A DNA stretch of 64,000 bases from Chloroflexi bacterium UBA4736 (GTDB lineage Bacteria > Chloroflexota > Dormibacteria > Dormibacterales > Dormibacteraceae). The DNA is taken from the NCBI GenBank assembly GCA_002404015.1, contig DHIW01000124.1, forward strand, positions 1 to 64,000. The letters run 5' to 3'. Under the pieces are notes generated by a model. That model worked only from the letters and a program-made list of their open reading frames with translations, searched no databases and had not been told where the DNA came from. Shown in pieces: positions 53,481-62,693 of the stretch. The translations under genes and the position numbers were made by a program. How positions within the stretch are numbered: the first letter of the stretch is position 1; each line of letters begins with the position of its first letter.

Positions 53481-54529
53481 TTCTCCGGCACCGCCGTGCC
53501 CAGCAGCCCGGTGGGCCGGAAGACCAGGACCAGGATCAGGATCCCGAATATCACCACCTGGGTCCACTTGGTCTCGAAGTAGCCGTCGCTGAAGGACGCC
53601 AGCATCCCGATGACCAGGCCGCCGAGGGCGGCCCCCGTGATGTTGCCGATGCCGCCGAAGACAGCGGCAGTGAAGGCGACCAGCCCGGCCGAGAAGCCGA
53701 GGTCGAACTCGACGCTGTTGAAGTAGAGGCCGAAGATGATTCCGCCCGCGCCGGCCAGCGCGGCGCCGATGAAGAAGGTCGCGGCGATCGTGCGATTGAT
53801 GTCGATGCCCATCAGCTGCGCGGCGTCGCGATCCTGGGCCGTGGCGCGCATGGCCTTGCCCAGCTTGGAGCGGGTGATGAAGAGGCTGAGCGCCACGGCC
53901 AGGACCACGGCCAGCGCGATCACGATGATGTCCTTCACCCCCAGTGAGGCCCCGCCCCCGAGCGGGATCCGGGTTTCCGGTAGCAGGTCCGGGTAGCGGA
54001 TGTAGAAGGGGCCCCGCCAGATGAACATGATGCCCTCGAGTACGAATGACATCCCGATCGCGGTGATCAGGGGGGCCACCCGGGGCGCGTAGCGAAGGGG
54101 CCGGTAGGCGATCCGCTCGATGGCCACGTTGACCACCGCGCACAGCGCCATCGTCACCAGGAAGACGCCCAGGAGGGGCAAAACGATGCCCCAGCTGAAG
54201 CCGTCGGACCTGATCCCGAAGAGCGGAAACAGCGGCAGCGAGATGAACGCGCCCAGGGTGAAGACGTCGCCGTGGGCGAAGTTGATCAGCTCGATGATGC
54301 CGTAGACCATGGTGTAGCCGAGCGCGATCAGGGCGTAGATCGAGCCATTGGCGATCCCGTACGTGAAGATCTGAACGAAGTATGTGGGGCCGGCTTTGAC
54401 GATCTGCCGGAGCAGGGCGACCGCGGCGGCCAGCACCAGGAGGCCGAGCACGCCGTTCATCAGGGGGCCGCTGATCTTGCCGCTCAGCACACCCTGCCTG
54501 GCGCGGAGCGCCCCCCCTAGGACTCCCAT
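53477..54529 (-). CDS. livH: Branched-chain amino acid-type ABC transporter permease, LivH-like
   Basis: 350 residues from ATG 54529 (AAGGGG nine bases upstream); a GTG at 54550 would add seven residues. Eight or so helices with ANGSIYALIALGYTMVYGI and NFAHGDVFTLGAF, the LivH signature, and GKAMRATAQDRDAAQLMGI, the coupling helix. It carries an N-terminal extension of about 50 residues before the first canonical helix, including an extra hydrophobic segment. Confidence 0.92.
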
Positions 54530-54550
54530 CTGCAGCTTCCCCTTATACAC

Positions 54551-54583
54551 AAAAAAAGGAGGGGGCGAACGCGCCCCCTCCTT
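54551..54583 (-). terminator. Rho-independent terminator/attenuator between livK and livH
   Basis: On the minus strand a perfect 10-bp GC-rich stem (GGAGGGGGCG with CGCCCCCTCC, loop CGTT) is followed directly by a run of seven or more T. It lies 14 bases after the binding-protein stop and before livH. This would let most transcripts end after the binding protein, keeping it in excess over the membrane components. Confidence 0.88.
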
Positions 54584-54596
54584 CAGTTACTAGCCT

Positions 54597-55865
54597 TTAG
54601 GCTCCGCTGGCGGCGAACTGCTTGATGAAGACCCAGTCCAGCGGACTGCCCTTCGTCTGGTAAATGGACATGATCGGCGCCGTGGGGTCACCGGCCGCGG
54701 TGAAGCTCACCGTCCCGGTAAGACCCTTCAAGTTGCTGGTCTTGGCTATCGCCTGGACGACCTGCGTGCGGGTCGGCATCTTGCCGCCGTTGGCGTCGAT
54801 CGCGCGCCCGATGGCGTTGATCAGGATCGCCATGCAGTCGTATGAGGCGAAGGTGTAGGCGCCGAGGTCTGTCTTCTTGGGATACGCGGCCTTGTACGCG
54901 TCGGTGGTCGCCTTGGCGTCCGGGTTGGTGTCGGCGTTGCCGCCGGCTGAGGTCGCGTAGAGGTTCTGCGCGTTGTCGCCGGAGTCCGTGATGCACTGGC
55001 TGTTGTCGATGCCGTCAGGACCGGTGAACGGGATGTCGGTCGTGAAGATGGCCTTCATCTGCGCGCGGGGGATGCAGCCCTTGGTCGCCGAGGTGGCGCC
55101 GGCGTAGATCGCCTCTGCCCCGGCCGCCTTGGCCTGGTTCAGGAAGGGGCGGAAGTCGGCGGTCGACTTCCAGTCGAAGTCCTGCCGGACGGCCACGGAG
55201 CCGCCCTTCTTGATGAGCTCCTTGGCGAAGTTGTCCGCGACGCCCTTGCCGAAGGTCTCGTTGTCGGAGAAGATCGCGACCTTCTTCTTGCCCAGGGTGG
55301 TGACGATGAAGTCGGCCATGGCCGGCCCCTGGAAAGTGTCGGATGCGGCGATCCGGAAATAGTTGTTGGGCTGGGCCGGCCGGAGAGCGCTCGGCTGCGG
55401 GTCGCAGTACGGGAAGGTCTGCGTGAGGCACTCGTTCGTGTTGGCCGGGCTGATCATCGCCAGGTGCTCCTGGTTGGCGACGGGGATCTCGGCGCGGGCC
55501 ACGTTCGAGTTGTTGGGCCCGACCATGCCGAGGATCTTGGGATCGGAGACCATCTGGGTGATGTTCTGGACGCCCTTCTGCGGGTCGTGGACACCGTTTA
55601 CCGTGTCGTCGAAGGGCACGAACGTCAGCTTGAAGCCCTTGATCGCCTTCGTCTGGGTGACGGCGAAGGCGGCGCCGTTGGTCTCCGGGATTCCGTCCGA
55701 GGCATCGTTGCCCGAAGACGGGTAGTCCGCGGCGACCTTGATCTCGCCTTTGCTGGTATCGGTGCTGCCGGTGCTGGTCCCGCCGCTGTTGCCACCGCAG
55801 GCGAGGGCCACCAAAGCCGTGCCCGCGATCAGCGAAAAGGACCTGAACCTACGGATTCGGGTCAT
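54597..55865 (-). CDS. livK: ABC transporter substrate-binding lipoprotein (LivK-type)
   Basis: 422 residues from ATG 55865, with GGGGGA upstream. Lipoprotein signal ending in LVALAC (lipobox), then a Ser/Thr/Gly-rich linker and a type I periplasmic-binding fold: IKVAADYPSSG, FVPFDDTVNGVHDPQKGVQN, VGPNNSNVARAEIPVANQ, MISPANTNECLT, FSDNETFGKGVADNF. It binds an amino acid or similar small ligand and delivers it to LivHM. Specificity cannot be deduced. Confidence 0.9.
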   Translation of the reverse strand: MTRIRRFRSFSLIAGTALVALACGGNSGGTSTGSTDTSKGEIKVAADYPSSGNDASDGIPETNGAAFAVTQTKAIKGFKLTFVPFDDTVNGVHDPQKGVQNITQMVSDPKILGMVGPNNSNVARAEIPVANQEHLAMISPANTNECLTQTFPYCDPQPSALRPAQPNNYFRIAASDTFQGPAMADFIVTTLGKKKVAIFSDNETFGKGVADNFAKELIKKGGSVAVRQDFDWKSTADFRPFLNQAKAAGAEAIYAGATSATKGCIPRAQMKAIFTTDIPFTGPDGIDNSQCITDSGDNAQNLYATSAGGNADTNPDAKATTDAYKAAYPKKTDLGAYTFASYDCMAILINAIGRAIDANGGKMPTRTQVVQAIAKTSNLKGLTGTVSFTAAGDPTAPIMSIYQTKGSPLDWVFIKQFAASGA

Positions 55866-55999
55866 TCGTTTCCCCCTTGAGGATGATTTCGAGGCGGCCT
55901 GTCGCCTCATTTGCCCCTCGCCCTCTTCCCGGAACCCGGGGCGAGAGTGCGCCGACGAAGGGACAGCCGCGCGTGCGGCTACCTACTACTCCGGGTCAC

Positions 56000-56028
56000 A
56001 GGATGGGCACGCGAACGCCAAGTGTCAA
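56000..56028 (-). promoter_or_regulatory. Candidate promoter upstream of livK
   Basis: A consensus TTGACA (56028-56023), a 17-base spacer and CATCCT (56005-56000, weak -10) on the minus strand, about 135 bases before the livK ATG. The remaining leader contains two short hairpins (55891-55908, 55966-55981). Nothing coding is seen in 55866-56055. Confidence 0.4.
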
Positions 56029-56055
56029 GCTCGGGCTGCCTGGCCCCCGAGTCGT

Positions 56056-57318
56056 TCAGGGCGCTGCGGGCAGCTGAAATTGCTTCGCGAAGACCCAGTC
56101 GGGGGCCTTGGCCTGGTAGATGGCCAGCACCGGGCTGGCAGGATCCCCGTTCGCGTCGAACGAGTAGATCCCGCCCAGCAGCTTCAGGTTCCTGGTCGTC
56201 GCCACGGCCTCCAGGACCTGTTGCCGGGAAGGGGCCCGACCGGCGTTGGCGTCGATCGCCCGCCCGATCGCGTCGATCAGCACCCGGGCGCAGTCATAGG
56301 CGGTGAAGGTGAACGTCCCCACGTCGTCGATCTTCGGGAAGGCCTTCCTGTAGGCGTCCACGACCGGCGCCGCGTCCGGGCTCCGGGTGGCGTCGGGGAT
56401 CCCGCTGCTCGAGTACATCCGATCGGTGGCCAGGTCGCCGGCCTGGGCCAGGCACTGGCTGTCCGCGATCGCGTCGGGGCCCAGGTAGTAGGCGTCCGGG
56501 CCGAAGATGCCCTTCATCTGGGCCCGGGCCAGGCAGCCTTTCGTGTTCGAGGTGGCGCCCGCGAAGATCCCCTGGGCGCCCGCGGCCTGAGCCGCCTTCA
56601 GGAAGGGTGTGAAGTCGGCCGTGGTGGTCCACACGAAGTCCTGGTGGGCGACCACCGAGCCGCCCTTCTTCGCGAACTCGGCGTTGAAGCCGTCCGCGAC
56701 GTTCTTGCCGAACACCTCGTTGTCGGAGAACACCCCGACCTTCACCATTTTCAGAGTGTCGACCGCGAAGTCGGCCATGGCCCGGCCCTGGAAGGTGTCG
56801 GCTGCCACCACCCGGAAATAGTTGTTCTTGCCGGTCGGCCTGAGCGAGGCCGGCTTCGGCGAGCAATGCGCGAGGGCCTGGGTCAGGCACTCGTCGATGT
56901 TGGCGGGGCTGATCATGGCCAGCGAGGCCTGGTTGGCGATCGGGATCTCAGCCCGGGCCACGTTCGAGTTGAACGGCCCGACCATGCCCAGGACCCTGGG
57001 ATCGGCCATCATCTGGGCCACGTTCTGGGCCCCTTTCTGGGGGTCGTGGACCCCGTTCACCGCGTCGTCGAAGGGCAGGAAGGAGAGCTTGAAGCCTTTT
57101 ACGGCCTGCGCCTGCCGTACCGCGAACTGGGCGCCCTGCTGGGCCGGCCGCCCGCCGGCGCCATCGGTCCCGGTCGCCGGCAGCTCGCTGGCGATGACGA
57201 TCTCGCCCTTGCTGGTGTCCGGCCCGGGGAGACCTGCCGGTCCGGTTCCGCCGCTGCAGGCGGCCGCCAGCACGAACGGTTGGACAAGCAGGGCGAACAC
57301 CTTCCAACCAACCCTCAT
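56056..57318 (-). CDS. Second LivK-type substrate-binding lipoprotein
   Basis: 420 residues, a paralogue of the neighbouring LivK along its full length. Lipobox LAAAC, then KGEIVIASELPATG, FLPFDDAVNGVHDPQKG, GPFNSNVARAEIP, MISPANIDECLT and FSDNEVFGKNVADGF. Differences cluster in the region after residue 230, suggesting a different ligand. Possibly shares LivHMGF. No promoter as clear as for livK was seen. Confidence 0.9.
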   Translation of the reverse strand: MRVGWKVFALLVQPFVLAAACSGGTGPAGLPGPDTSKGEIVIASELPATGTDGAGGRPAQQGAQFAVRQAQAVKGFKLSFLPFDDAVNGVHDPQKGAQNVAQMMADPRVLGMVGPFNSNVARAEIPIANQASLAMISPANIDECLTQALAHCSPKPASLRPTGKNNYFRVVAADTFQGRAMADFAVDTLKMVKVGVFSDNEVFGKNVADGFNAEFAKKGGSVVAHQDFVWTTTADFTPFLKAAQAAGAQGIFAGATSNTKGCLARAQMKGIFGPDAYYLGPDAIADSQCLAQAGDLATDRMYSSSGIPDATRSPDAAPVVDAYRKAFPKIDDVGTFTFTAYDCARVLIDAIGRAIDANAGRAPSRQQVLEAVATTRNLKLLGGIYSFDANGDPASPVLAIYQAKAPDWVFAKQFQLPAAP

Positions 57319-57362
57319 GTGCCGCGCTTGACGTTACCGAAACACCGAGCTCGGGCAGTTCG

Positions 57363-57368
57363 TATACT
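57363..57368 (+). promoter_or_regulatory. Candidate -10 box for the TPR gene / his region
   Basis: TATACT in the 102-bp divergent region between the second binding protein and the TPR gene. No matching -35 at 16-18 bases; a TTGACG lies 29 bases upstream, too far. AGGAG at 57409-57413 then precedes the TTG start. Confidence 0.4.
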
Positions 57369-57420
57369 CTGAAAACCGGCCCAGAGGCCGATCCCTCTCC
57401 ACCTCTTAGGAGCGCGTGCT

Positions 57421-58305
57421 TTGACGATCGACACCGCGGAGCCCCTCAAGCCCCGTTCCCAGTACGTAGACGAGGCCGTGCAGATGGCCATCGCGGGCAA
57501 CTGGGACGAGGCGGTGGAGCTGAACCAGTTCATCCTGGACAATTTCGGGCCGGACGACACCGCCCAGAACCGGCTGGGCAAGGCGCTGACTGAGCTGGGC
57601 CGGCTGGCGGACGCCAAGGCGGCCTACGAGGCCAGCCTGAAGATCAACCCTCAGAACACGGTCGCGCAGAAGAACTCGAGCAAGCTGGACGTCCTGCTCC
57701 AGCACAAAGGCAGCCTCCGCGGCGGTCCCTCCAGGGTGGACCTGAACCTATTCGTCGAAGAGATGGGCAAAACCGCCACGGCGAGCCTGAAGGCGGTCGA
57801 CGGCGATGTCTGCAGCAAGGTCCAGGCCGGCGACGTCGCGGAGCTGCGAGTCAACGGCGACGGCATCGAGGTGGACACGGTCCGCGGCATCCGCCTGGGA
57901 ACGCTGGAGGCCAAGCTGGCCCGCCGGCTGATCAAGTTCATCCAGGGCGGCAACCGGTACCAGGCGGGCGTTACGTCCTGTGAGGGCTCCACGGTCAAGA
58001 TGATCGTTCGCGAGACCTACCAGGACCCCAAGTTCCAGGGCAAGCCCAGCTTCCCGATCGTGCGCAAGCGGGAGGTGGAATTCCGGCCCTACACGAAGGA
58101 GAGCCTGCTCTCGCGAGACCCGGAGGCCTTCGCGTCGGATGACGACGACGACATGAACGGGGGCGGGGGCGCCGCGGAAGCCACCATGGACCTGGAGGAG
58201 GGCCTGCACGAGGTCGAGGAGGACGACGACAGCGAATCAGTCGACTTCTCGGACGAGGCGGCCGACGATGCGTCAGATGAAGAGGATGAGGATGAGGGCA
58301 AGTAG
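57421..58305 (+). CDS. TPR-containing protein with acidic C-terminal tail
   Basis: 294 residues. Two to three TPR-like helical repeats (about 14-95, including AVQMAIAGNWDEAVELNQFI and LGKALTELGRLADAKAAYEA), a beta-rich middle domain (about 105-215, GDVAELRVNGDGIEVDTV), and a very acidic tail (about 225-294) with runs of Asp/Glu. Cytosolic. The combination suggests a protein-interaction or RNA/protein chaperone-like role; I do not recognise the family. TTG start with AGGAG. It lies 50 bases ahead of hisZ, on the same strand. Confidence 0.75.
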   Translation: MTIDTAEPLKPRSQYVDEAVQMAIAGNWDEAVELNQFILDNFGPDDTAQNRLGKALTELGRLADAKAAYEASLKINPQNTVAQKNSSKLDVLLQHKGSLRGGPSRVDLNLFVEEMGKTATASLKAVDGDVCSKVQAGDVAELRVNGDGIEVDTVRGIRLGTLEAKLARRLIKFIQGGNRYQAGVTSCEGSTVKMIVRETYQDPKFQGKPSFPIVRKREVEFRPYTKESLLSRDPEAFASDDDDDMNGGGGAAEATMDLEEGLHEVEEDDDSESVDFSDEAADDASDEEDEDEGK

Positions 58306-58355
58306 CCGCGAGTCCGGGAGGTACCTTCACCCAGGCCGCTGACGGCAGCGGGAGG

Positions 58356-59612
58356 GTGAGCGGCGTCCCCGGCTTCCGGGACCTTCTCCCCGCCGAGGCC
58401 GAAGCCATGCGCGCCACCCAGGAGGCGCTCCTGGCCGAGATGCGCCGCTGGGGCTACCGCTTCGTCGTCACACCGACCGTCGAGAGGCTGGACGTCCTCG
58501 CCCTGGGGCTGGAGGCGGAGCAGCGGCAGCGGCTGTTCAAGCTCACCGATGGCGATGGCTCCGTGCTCGGCCTGGTCGGCGAGCGGACCATACCGGTCGC
58601 CCGGCTGGCGGCCGGCAAGCTGCGCTCGGCGCCCCTCCCGCTGCGGCTCTGCTACGCCGGGCCGGTCGTTAGCAACGAGCCCGGCCGCTTCGCCCGCCCC
58701 CGCGAGCGCCACCAGGTCGGGGCCGAGCTGATCGGGGCCGCCGGCGCGGCTGCCGACGCGGAGGTGATCGCCATGGCCGTCCGCTGCCTGGACGCGGCCG
58801 GGCTCCGCCGCTACCAGGTGGACGTCGGTCACTCGGAGTTCTTCCAGGGCCTGCTGGACGGGCTCAAGCTGCCCGGCGACGTCAAGGCCGGCATCAAGGC
58901 GGCCCTCGGAAGCCGGGACTTCGTGGCGCTGGAGGCGATCATCGCCGAGACTCCCCTGCGCAGCGCCGAGCACGAGCTGCTGCTCCGCTTCCCGGCCCTG
59001 CGCGGCGGGGTGGAGATTCTGGAGGCGGCCGGCAAGCTGGTCCAGAACCGCCGCTCGGAGCGGGCCCTGGCGGAGCTGGCCCGGGTCCACGAGCTGCTGG
59101 GCGCTCACGGCCTGGGCGGCTCAGTGAACCTCGACCTGGGCGCCATCCGGGACTTCGACTACTACACGGGCGTGATCTTCGAGGGCTACGGCCCCGACCT
59201 GGGCCGCCCGCTCGCCCAGGGCGGCCGCTACGACCGCCTGCTGGCACGGTTCGGCCGGCCCGCGCCGGCCACCGGCTTCGTGGTCCAGCTGGACCTGGTC
59301 AGCGAGCTGCTATCGCGGGACGGCGCGGGGGCGCTGCCCCGGCTGGACGCCGCCGTCGCCTGGACTCGGGCCGGCCTCCCGGAGGCGCTGCGCCTGGGCT
59401 CCTCGCTGCGCCTTTTCGGGATGCGGGCGGTCGTCGACACCGAGCCGCGCGGGCTCGCCTCGGCCCGCGAGTGGCGGAAGACGATCGGAGCCGCCAACCT
59501 CGTCCACTGTGCCACCGGGGCCAAGCTGAGCTGGGTGGGGGGTGACGGCCGCCTGCGCCGGCTGCCCGGTGCCCAGGTCGTCGGCCGCCTGGCAGGGTCC
59601 GAGGTCTCATGA
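58356..59612 (+). CDS. hisZ: ATP phosphoribosyltransferase regulatory subunit
   Basis: 418 residues, class II aminoacyl-tRNA synthetase fold related to HisS: PGFRDLLPAEAEAM, YRFVVTPTVERLD, LRLCYAGPVVSNEPGR and FDYYTGVIFEGYGPDLG, QGGRYDRLL. The anticodon-binding domain of HisRS is absent or degenerate. Position before a short-form hisG supports HisZ, not a histidyl-tRNA synthetase. It would activate and confer histidine feedback on HisG. GTG start at 58356. Confidence 0.85.
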   Translation: MSGVPGFRDLLPAEAEAMRATQEALLAEMRRWGYRFVVTPTVERLDVLALGLEAEQRQRLFKLTDGDGSVLGLVGERTIPVARLAAGKLRSAPLPLRLCYAGPVVSNEPGRFARPRERHQVGAELIGAAGAAADAEVIAMAVRCLDAAGLRRYQVDVGHSEFFQGLLDGLKLPGDVKAGIKAALGSRDFVALEAIIAETPLRSAEHELLLRFPALRGGVEILEAAGKLVQNRRSERALAELARVHELLGAHGLGGSVNLDLGAIRDFDYYTGVIFEGYGPDLGRPLAQGGRYDRLLARFGRPAPATGFVVQLDLVSELLSRDGAGALPRLDAAVAWTRAGLPEALRLGSSLRLFGMRAVVDTEPRGLASAREWRKTIGAANLVHCATGAKLSWVGGDGRLRRLPGAQVVGRLAGSEVS

Positions 59613-59619
59613 GCGGACG

Positions 59620-60246
59620 ATGATCGCCTCGATCGCGCTCCCTACGGGGGTCCTGCTGGAGGGCAGCCTGGCCCTGCTCAAGCGGGCTGGGATCGCCGAC
59701 CTGGCCTCGACGGTCGGCCGGCGCCTGCTGGTCGAGGAGAACGGGGTCCGGGTCGTGCTCGTGCGGCCTTCCGACGTGGCGGCCTACGTGGACTACGGTG
59801 CGGTGGACCTCGGGGTGGTCGGGAAGGACCAGCTCTGGGAGTCGCCTGGCGCCCACTACGAGCTGCTGGACCTCCACTTCGGCGGCTGCACGATGGTGCT
59901 GGCGGTGCCCGAAGGCTCCCCACTGCAGGGGCCGGAGACGTGGCCGCCGACGCTGCGGGTCGCCACCAAGTACCCGGTCACCACCAACGCGTACATGGAC
60001 GCGCTCGGGCAGACGGTCGAGGTGGTCCGCCTGCACGGGTCGGTTGAGCTGGCGCCCCAGGTCGGTCTCGTCGACGCCATCGTCGACCTGACCGCCACCG
60101 GCCGCACTCTGAAGGAGAACCGGCTGCGCGTCGTCGCCGAGGTCGGCCGGTCGACGGCGCGGCTGATCGCCAACCAGGCCAGCCTCAAGACCCGCGGGGA
60201 GCCGATCCAGGAACTGGTCGGCCGGGTCCGGGGGGCCGTCAGGTGA
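59620..60246 (+). CDS. hisG: ATP phosphoribosyltransferase, short form
   Basis: 208 residues from ATG 59620. IALPTGVLLEGSLALLKRAG, VDYGAVDLGVVGKDQL, RVATKYPVTTNAYM and VDAIVDLTATGRTL, the PRPP-binding signature. It lacks the C-terminal regulatory domain of long HisG, consistent with dependence on HisZ. Catalyses the first step of histidine synthesis. An in-frame extension upstream lies within hisZ and is rejected. Confidence 0.93.
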   Translation: MIASIALPTGVLLEGSLALLKRAGIADLASTVGRRLLVEENGVRVVLVRPSDVAAYVDYGAVDLGVVGKDQLWESPGAHYELLDLHFGGCTMVLAVPEGSPLQGPETWPPTLRVATKYPVTTNAYMDALGQTVEVVRLHGSVELAPQVGLVDAIVDLTATGRTLKENRLRVVAEVGRSTARLIANQASLKTRGEPIQELVGRVRGAVR

Positions 60247-61523
60247 GCCTCAGCCGCTTCAACGTCGGCGACTGGCTGGACAGCCCCCTCAGCCGGCGCC
60301 GTCTCGACCTGGGCGGGACGGCGGAGCAGCGGTCCGCGGTCCAGGAGATCTGCCGGCGGGTCGCCGGCGAGGGTGACGCCGCCCTGCGGGAGTACAGCGA
60401 GCGCTTCGACGGCTGGGCGCCGGCCGAAGGCGAGTCCTTCCGCGTCTCCGCGGCCGAGCTCACGAAGGCTCTGGGCCGGCTACCAGCGGGCGACCGGGCC
60501 GCGCTGGAGTTTGCCGCCCAGCGGATCCGCGACTTCCACGCGGCCCAGAAGTTCGAGGAGGTGGGCGGGCCGCCGGGCCTGAAGCTGCTGACGCGGCCGG
60601 TCCGGCGGGCGGGCGTGTACGTGCCCGGTGGGCGGGCCGCGTACCCGTCGACGGTGCTGATGGCCGTCATTCCGGCCCGGGTGGCCGGGGTCCGCGAGGT
60701 GGCCCTGGCCACGCCGCCCAACAGGGACGGCACGGTGGCCACCTCGATCCTGGCCGCGGCCGCGATCGCCGGAGCCGACGAGGTTTATCGGGTCGGGGGC
60801 GCCCAGGCCGTCGCCGCGCTGGCTTACGGCACGGCCGCCATCCCTCGCGTGGACGTGGTCGTGGGTCCCGGCAACATCTACGTGGCGCTTGCGAAGCGCG
60901 AGGTCTTCGGCGCTGTCGGGGTGGACGCGGTGGCCGGCCCGACCGAGATCCTGGTCGTGGCCGACCACACCGCTCCTGCCCAGTACGTGGCCGCCGACCT
61001 GGCCTCCCAGCTCGAGCACGACCCGATGGCCTGGGCGCTGCTGGTGACTGACTCCGAGGCCCTCGCGGACGCGGTGGAGGAGGAGTTCAGCGACCTCCTC
61101 CGGCGGCTCGACCGGGCGGCGGTGGTGGCCGCCGCCCACTGCTGCATAGTGCTCACCGAATCGCTGGAGCAGGCCATGCAGGTGTCGAACGACTTCGCGC
61201 CGGAGCACCTGGAGCTGATCGTCGAGGACCCCGGACGCCTGATCGCGCAGGTCGAGAATGCGGGGGCCGTGTTCGTCGGTCCCTACGCTGCGGTCTCGCT
61301 GGGCGACTACGTGATCGGGCCCAACCACACGCTGCCGACGGCCGGCTCCGCTCGCTTCGCCTCGCCGCTCGGCGTCTACTCGTTCCTCAAGCGAACGAGC
61401 GTGGCCAGCCTCACCAGGGGTGACCTGGAAATGCTCCAGGAGCCCGCCCGGGCCCTGGCCAACCTGGAGGGCTTGACGGCCCATGCCAACGCGATCGAGG
61501 TGCGAATGCAAGATGAGCGATAG
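60243..61523 (+). CDS. hisD: Histidinol dehydrogenase
   Basis: 426 residues. VYVPGGRAAYPSTVLM, GGAQAVAALAYGT, GPGNIYVALAKREVFG, VAGPTEILVVAD, and FAPEHLEL with the catalytic Glu-His, followed by GPNHTLPTAGSARF. Zinc-dependent, it converts histidinol to histidine in two oxidations. GTG start overlaps hisG as GTGA. Confidence 0.95.
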   Translation: MSLSRFNVGDWLDSPLSRRRLDLGGTAEQRSAVQEICRRVAGEGDAALREYSERFDGWAPAEGESFRVSAAELTKALGRLPAGDRAALEFAAQRIRDFHAAQKFEEVGGPPGLKLLTRPVRRAGVYVPGGRAAYPSTVLMAVIPARVAGVREVALATPPNRDGTVATSILAAAAIAGADEVYRVGGAQAVAALAYGTAAIPRVDVVVGPGNIYVALAKREVFGAVGVDAVAGPTEILVVADHTAPAQYVAADLASQLEHDPMAWALLVTDSEALADAVEEEFSDLLRRLDRAAVVAAAHCCIVLTESLEQAMQVSNDFAPEHLELIVEDPGRLIAQVENAGAVFVGPYAAVSLGDYVIGPNHTLPTAGSARFASPLGVYSFLKRTSVASLTRGDLEMLQEPARALANLEGLTAHANAIEVRMQDER

Positions 61524-62097
61524 AGCCGCGCTGGTCAGCCGGCACAGCCGGGAGACCCAGATCGAGTGCGAGGTGAAGCTGGACGCCGGCAAGCGCATCG
61601 AGGTCGCCAGCGGCTTGCCCTTCCTCGACCACATGCTGGAGCAGGTCGCCCGCTACGGCGCCTTCGACCTGGCCTTCAAGGGCGCCGGCGACGTCCGGGT
61701 CGATCCCCACCACCTGATGGAGGACGCGGGCATCGTGATCGGGCAGGCGCTCTCCCAGGCGCTCGGCGACCGGAAGGGGATCGCGCGCTTCGCGACCGCT
61801 TACGCGCCGCTCGACGAGTCGCTGAGCCGGGTCGTGATCGATCTCGGCAAGCGGCCGTTCCTCTCGTACAACCTGCCCCTGAAGGGCCGGATCGGGAGCC
61901 TCGAGAGCGAGACGCTGGAGGAGTGGTGGCGCGCTTTCTCGATCCACGCCGGCGCCACCATCCACGTCGACCTCATCCGGGGCCGCAACCGCCACCACAT
62001 CGCGGAGTCGGCCTCCAAGGCCCTGGGCCTCGCCCTTCGCTCGGCCATGTCGCTGGGGGGCGGCGAGATCCCGTCCTCCAAAGGCCTGCTCGGTTGA
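61513..62097 (+). CDS. hisB: Imidazoleglycerol-phosphate dehydratase
   Basis: 194 residues from ATG 61513, overlapping hisD by 11 bases. Metal-binding motifs HHLMEDAGI and RNRHHIAES, with GLPFLDHMLEQVARYG near the N-terminus, are intact. Monofunctional, without the phosphatase domain of enterobacterial HisB. Confidence 0.95.
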   Translation: MSDRAALVSRHSRETQIECEVKLDAGKRIEVASGLPFLDHMLEQVARYGAFDLAFKGAGDVRVDPHHLMEDAGIVIGQALSQALGDRKGIARFATAYAPLDESLSRVVIDLGKRPFLSYNLPLKGRIGSLESETLEEWWRAFSIHAGATIHVDLIRGRNRHHIAESASKALGLALRSAMSLGGGEIPSSKGLLG

Positions 62098-62693
62098 TCG
62101 CAATCGTCGACTACGGCGTCGGCAACCTGCGCAGCGTGGAGCGGGCCCTGCTCAGCGTGGGCGCCGAGCCCCGGATCACGGCCGACTACGAGGACCTGTC
62201 CCACGCCAACGGCCTGGTGCTGCCGGGCGTGGGAGCCTTCGCCTGGGCGCTGCGAAAGCTGGAGTCCGGCAACCTGGGCCGCGGGGTGGTGGAGCTGGCC
62301 CGGAGGGGCAAGCCGCTGATGGGCGTCTGTCTCGGCTACCAGCTGATGTTCGAGGAGTCCTCCGAGCACGGGCGCCACGAGGGCCTGGGCCTACTGCGCG
62401 GCAAGGTGGACCTGGTCCAGGGCAGCGCCCGGCTGCCGGTCATCGGATGGTGCCGGGTCAAGCAGGCGGAGTGGTCACCCCTGTGGGAGGGGATCGCCGA
62501 CTCCTCCTACTTCTACTTCGTGCACTCCTACACGCCGGCCGGCAGCCCCGACGTGCTGGGCACGACCGAGCACTCGCCGGCGGCGGCGGCGGCCCGCCTG
62601 ACGGTCATGGGGACCCAGTTCCACCCCGAGAAGAGCGGGCCGGACGGCCTCCGCGTGTACGCCAACTTCCTGAGCGTGTGCGGTGCCGGCTAA
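62094..62693 (+). CDS. hisH: Imidazole glycerol phosphate synthase glutaminase subunit
   Basis: 199 residues from TTG 62094 overlapping hisB as [33 protein letters not shown] with the nucleophilic Cys, and the His-Glu of FHPEKSG. It releases ammonia from glutamine for HisF. Confidence 0.94.
   Translation: MIAIVDYGVGNLRSVERALLSVGAEPRITADYEDLSHANGLVLPGVGAFAWALRKLESGNLGRGVVELARRGKPLMGVCLGYQLMFEESSEHGRHEGLGLLRGKVDLVQGSARLPVIGWCRVKQAEWSPLWEGIADSSYFYFVHSYTPAGSPDVLGTTEHSPAAAAARLTVMGTQFHPEKSGPDGLRVYANFLSVCGAG

Noticed and set aside
57328..57368. TTGACG / TATACT promoter
   Set aside because: The spacer is 29 bases, too long for a sigma70-type promoter; only the -10-like box is kept.
55738..57372. 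544-codon plus-strand open frame opposite the second binding protein
   Set aside because: Antisense to a convincing lipoprotein gene; composition is that of a shadow frame.
58356..59612. Histidyl-tRNA synthetase
   Set aside because: HisS-like fold, but it lacks a clear anticodon-binding domain and is coupled to a short-form hisG, so hisZ is the better call.
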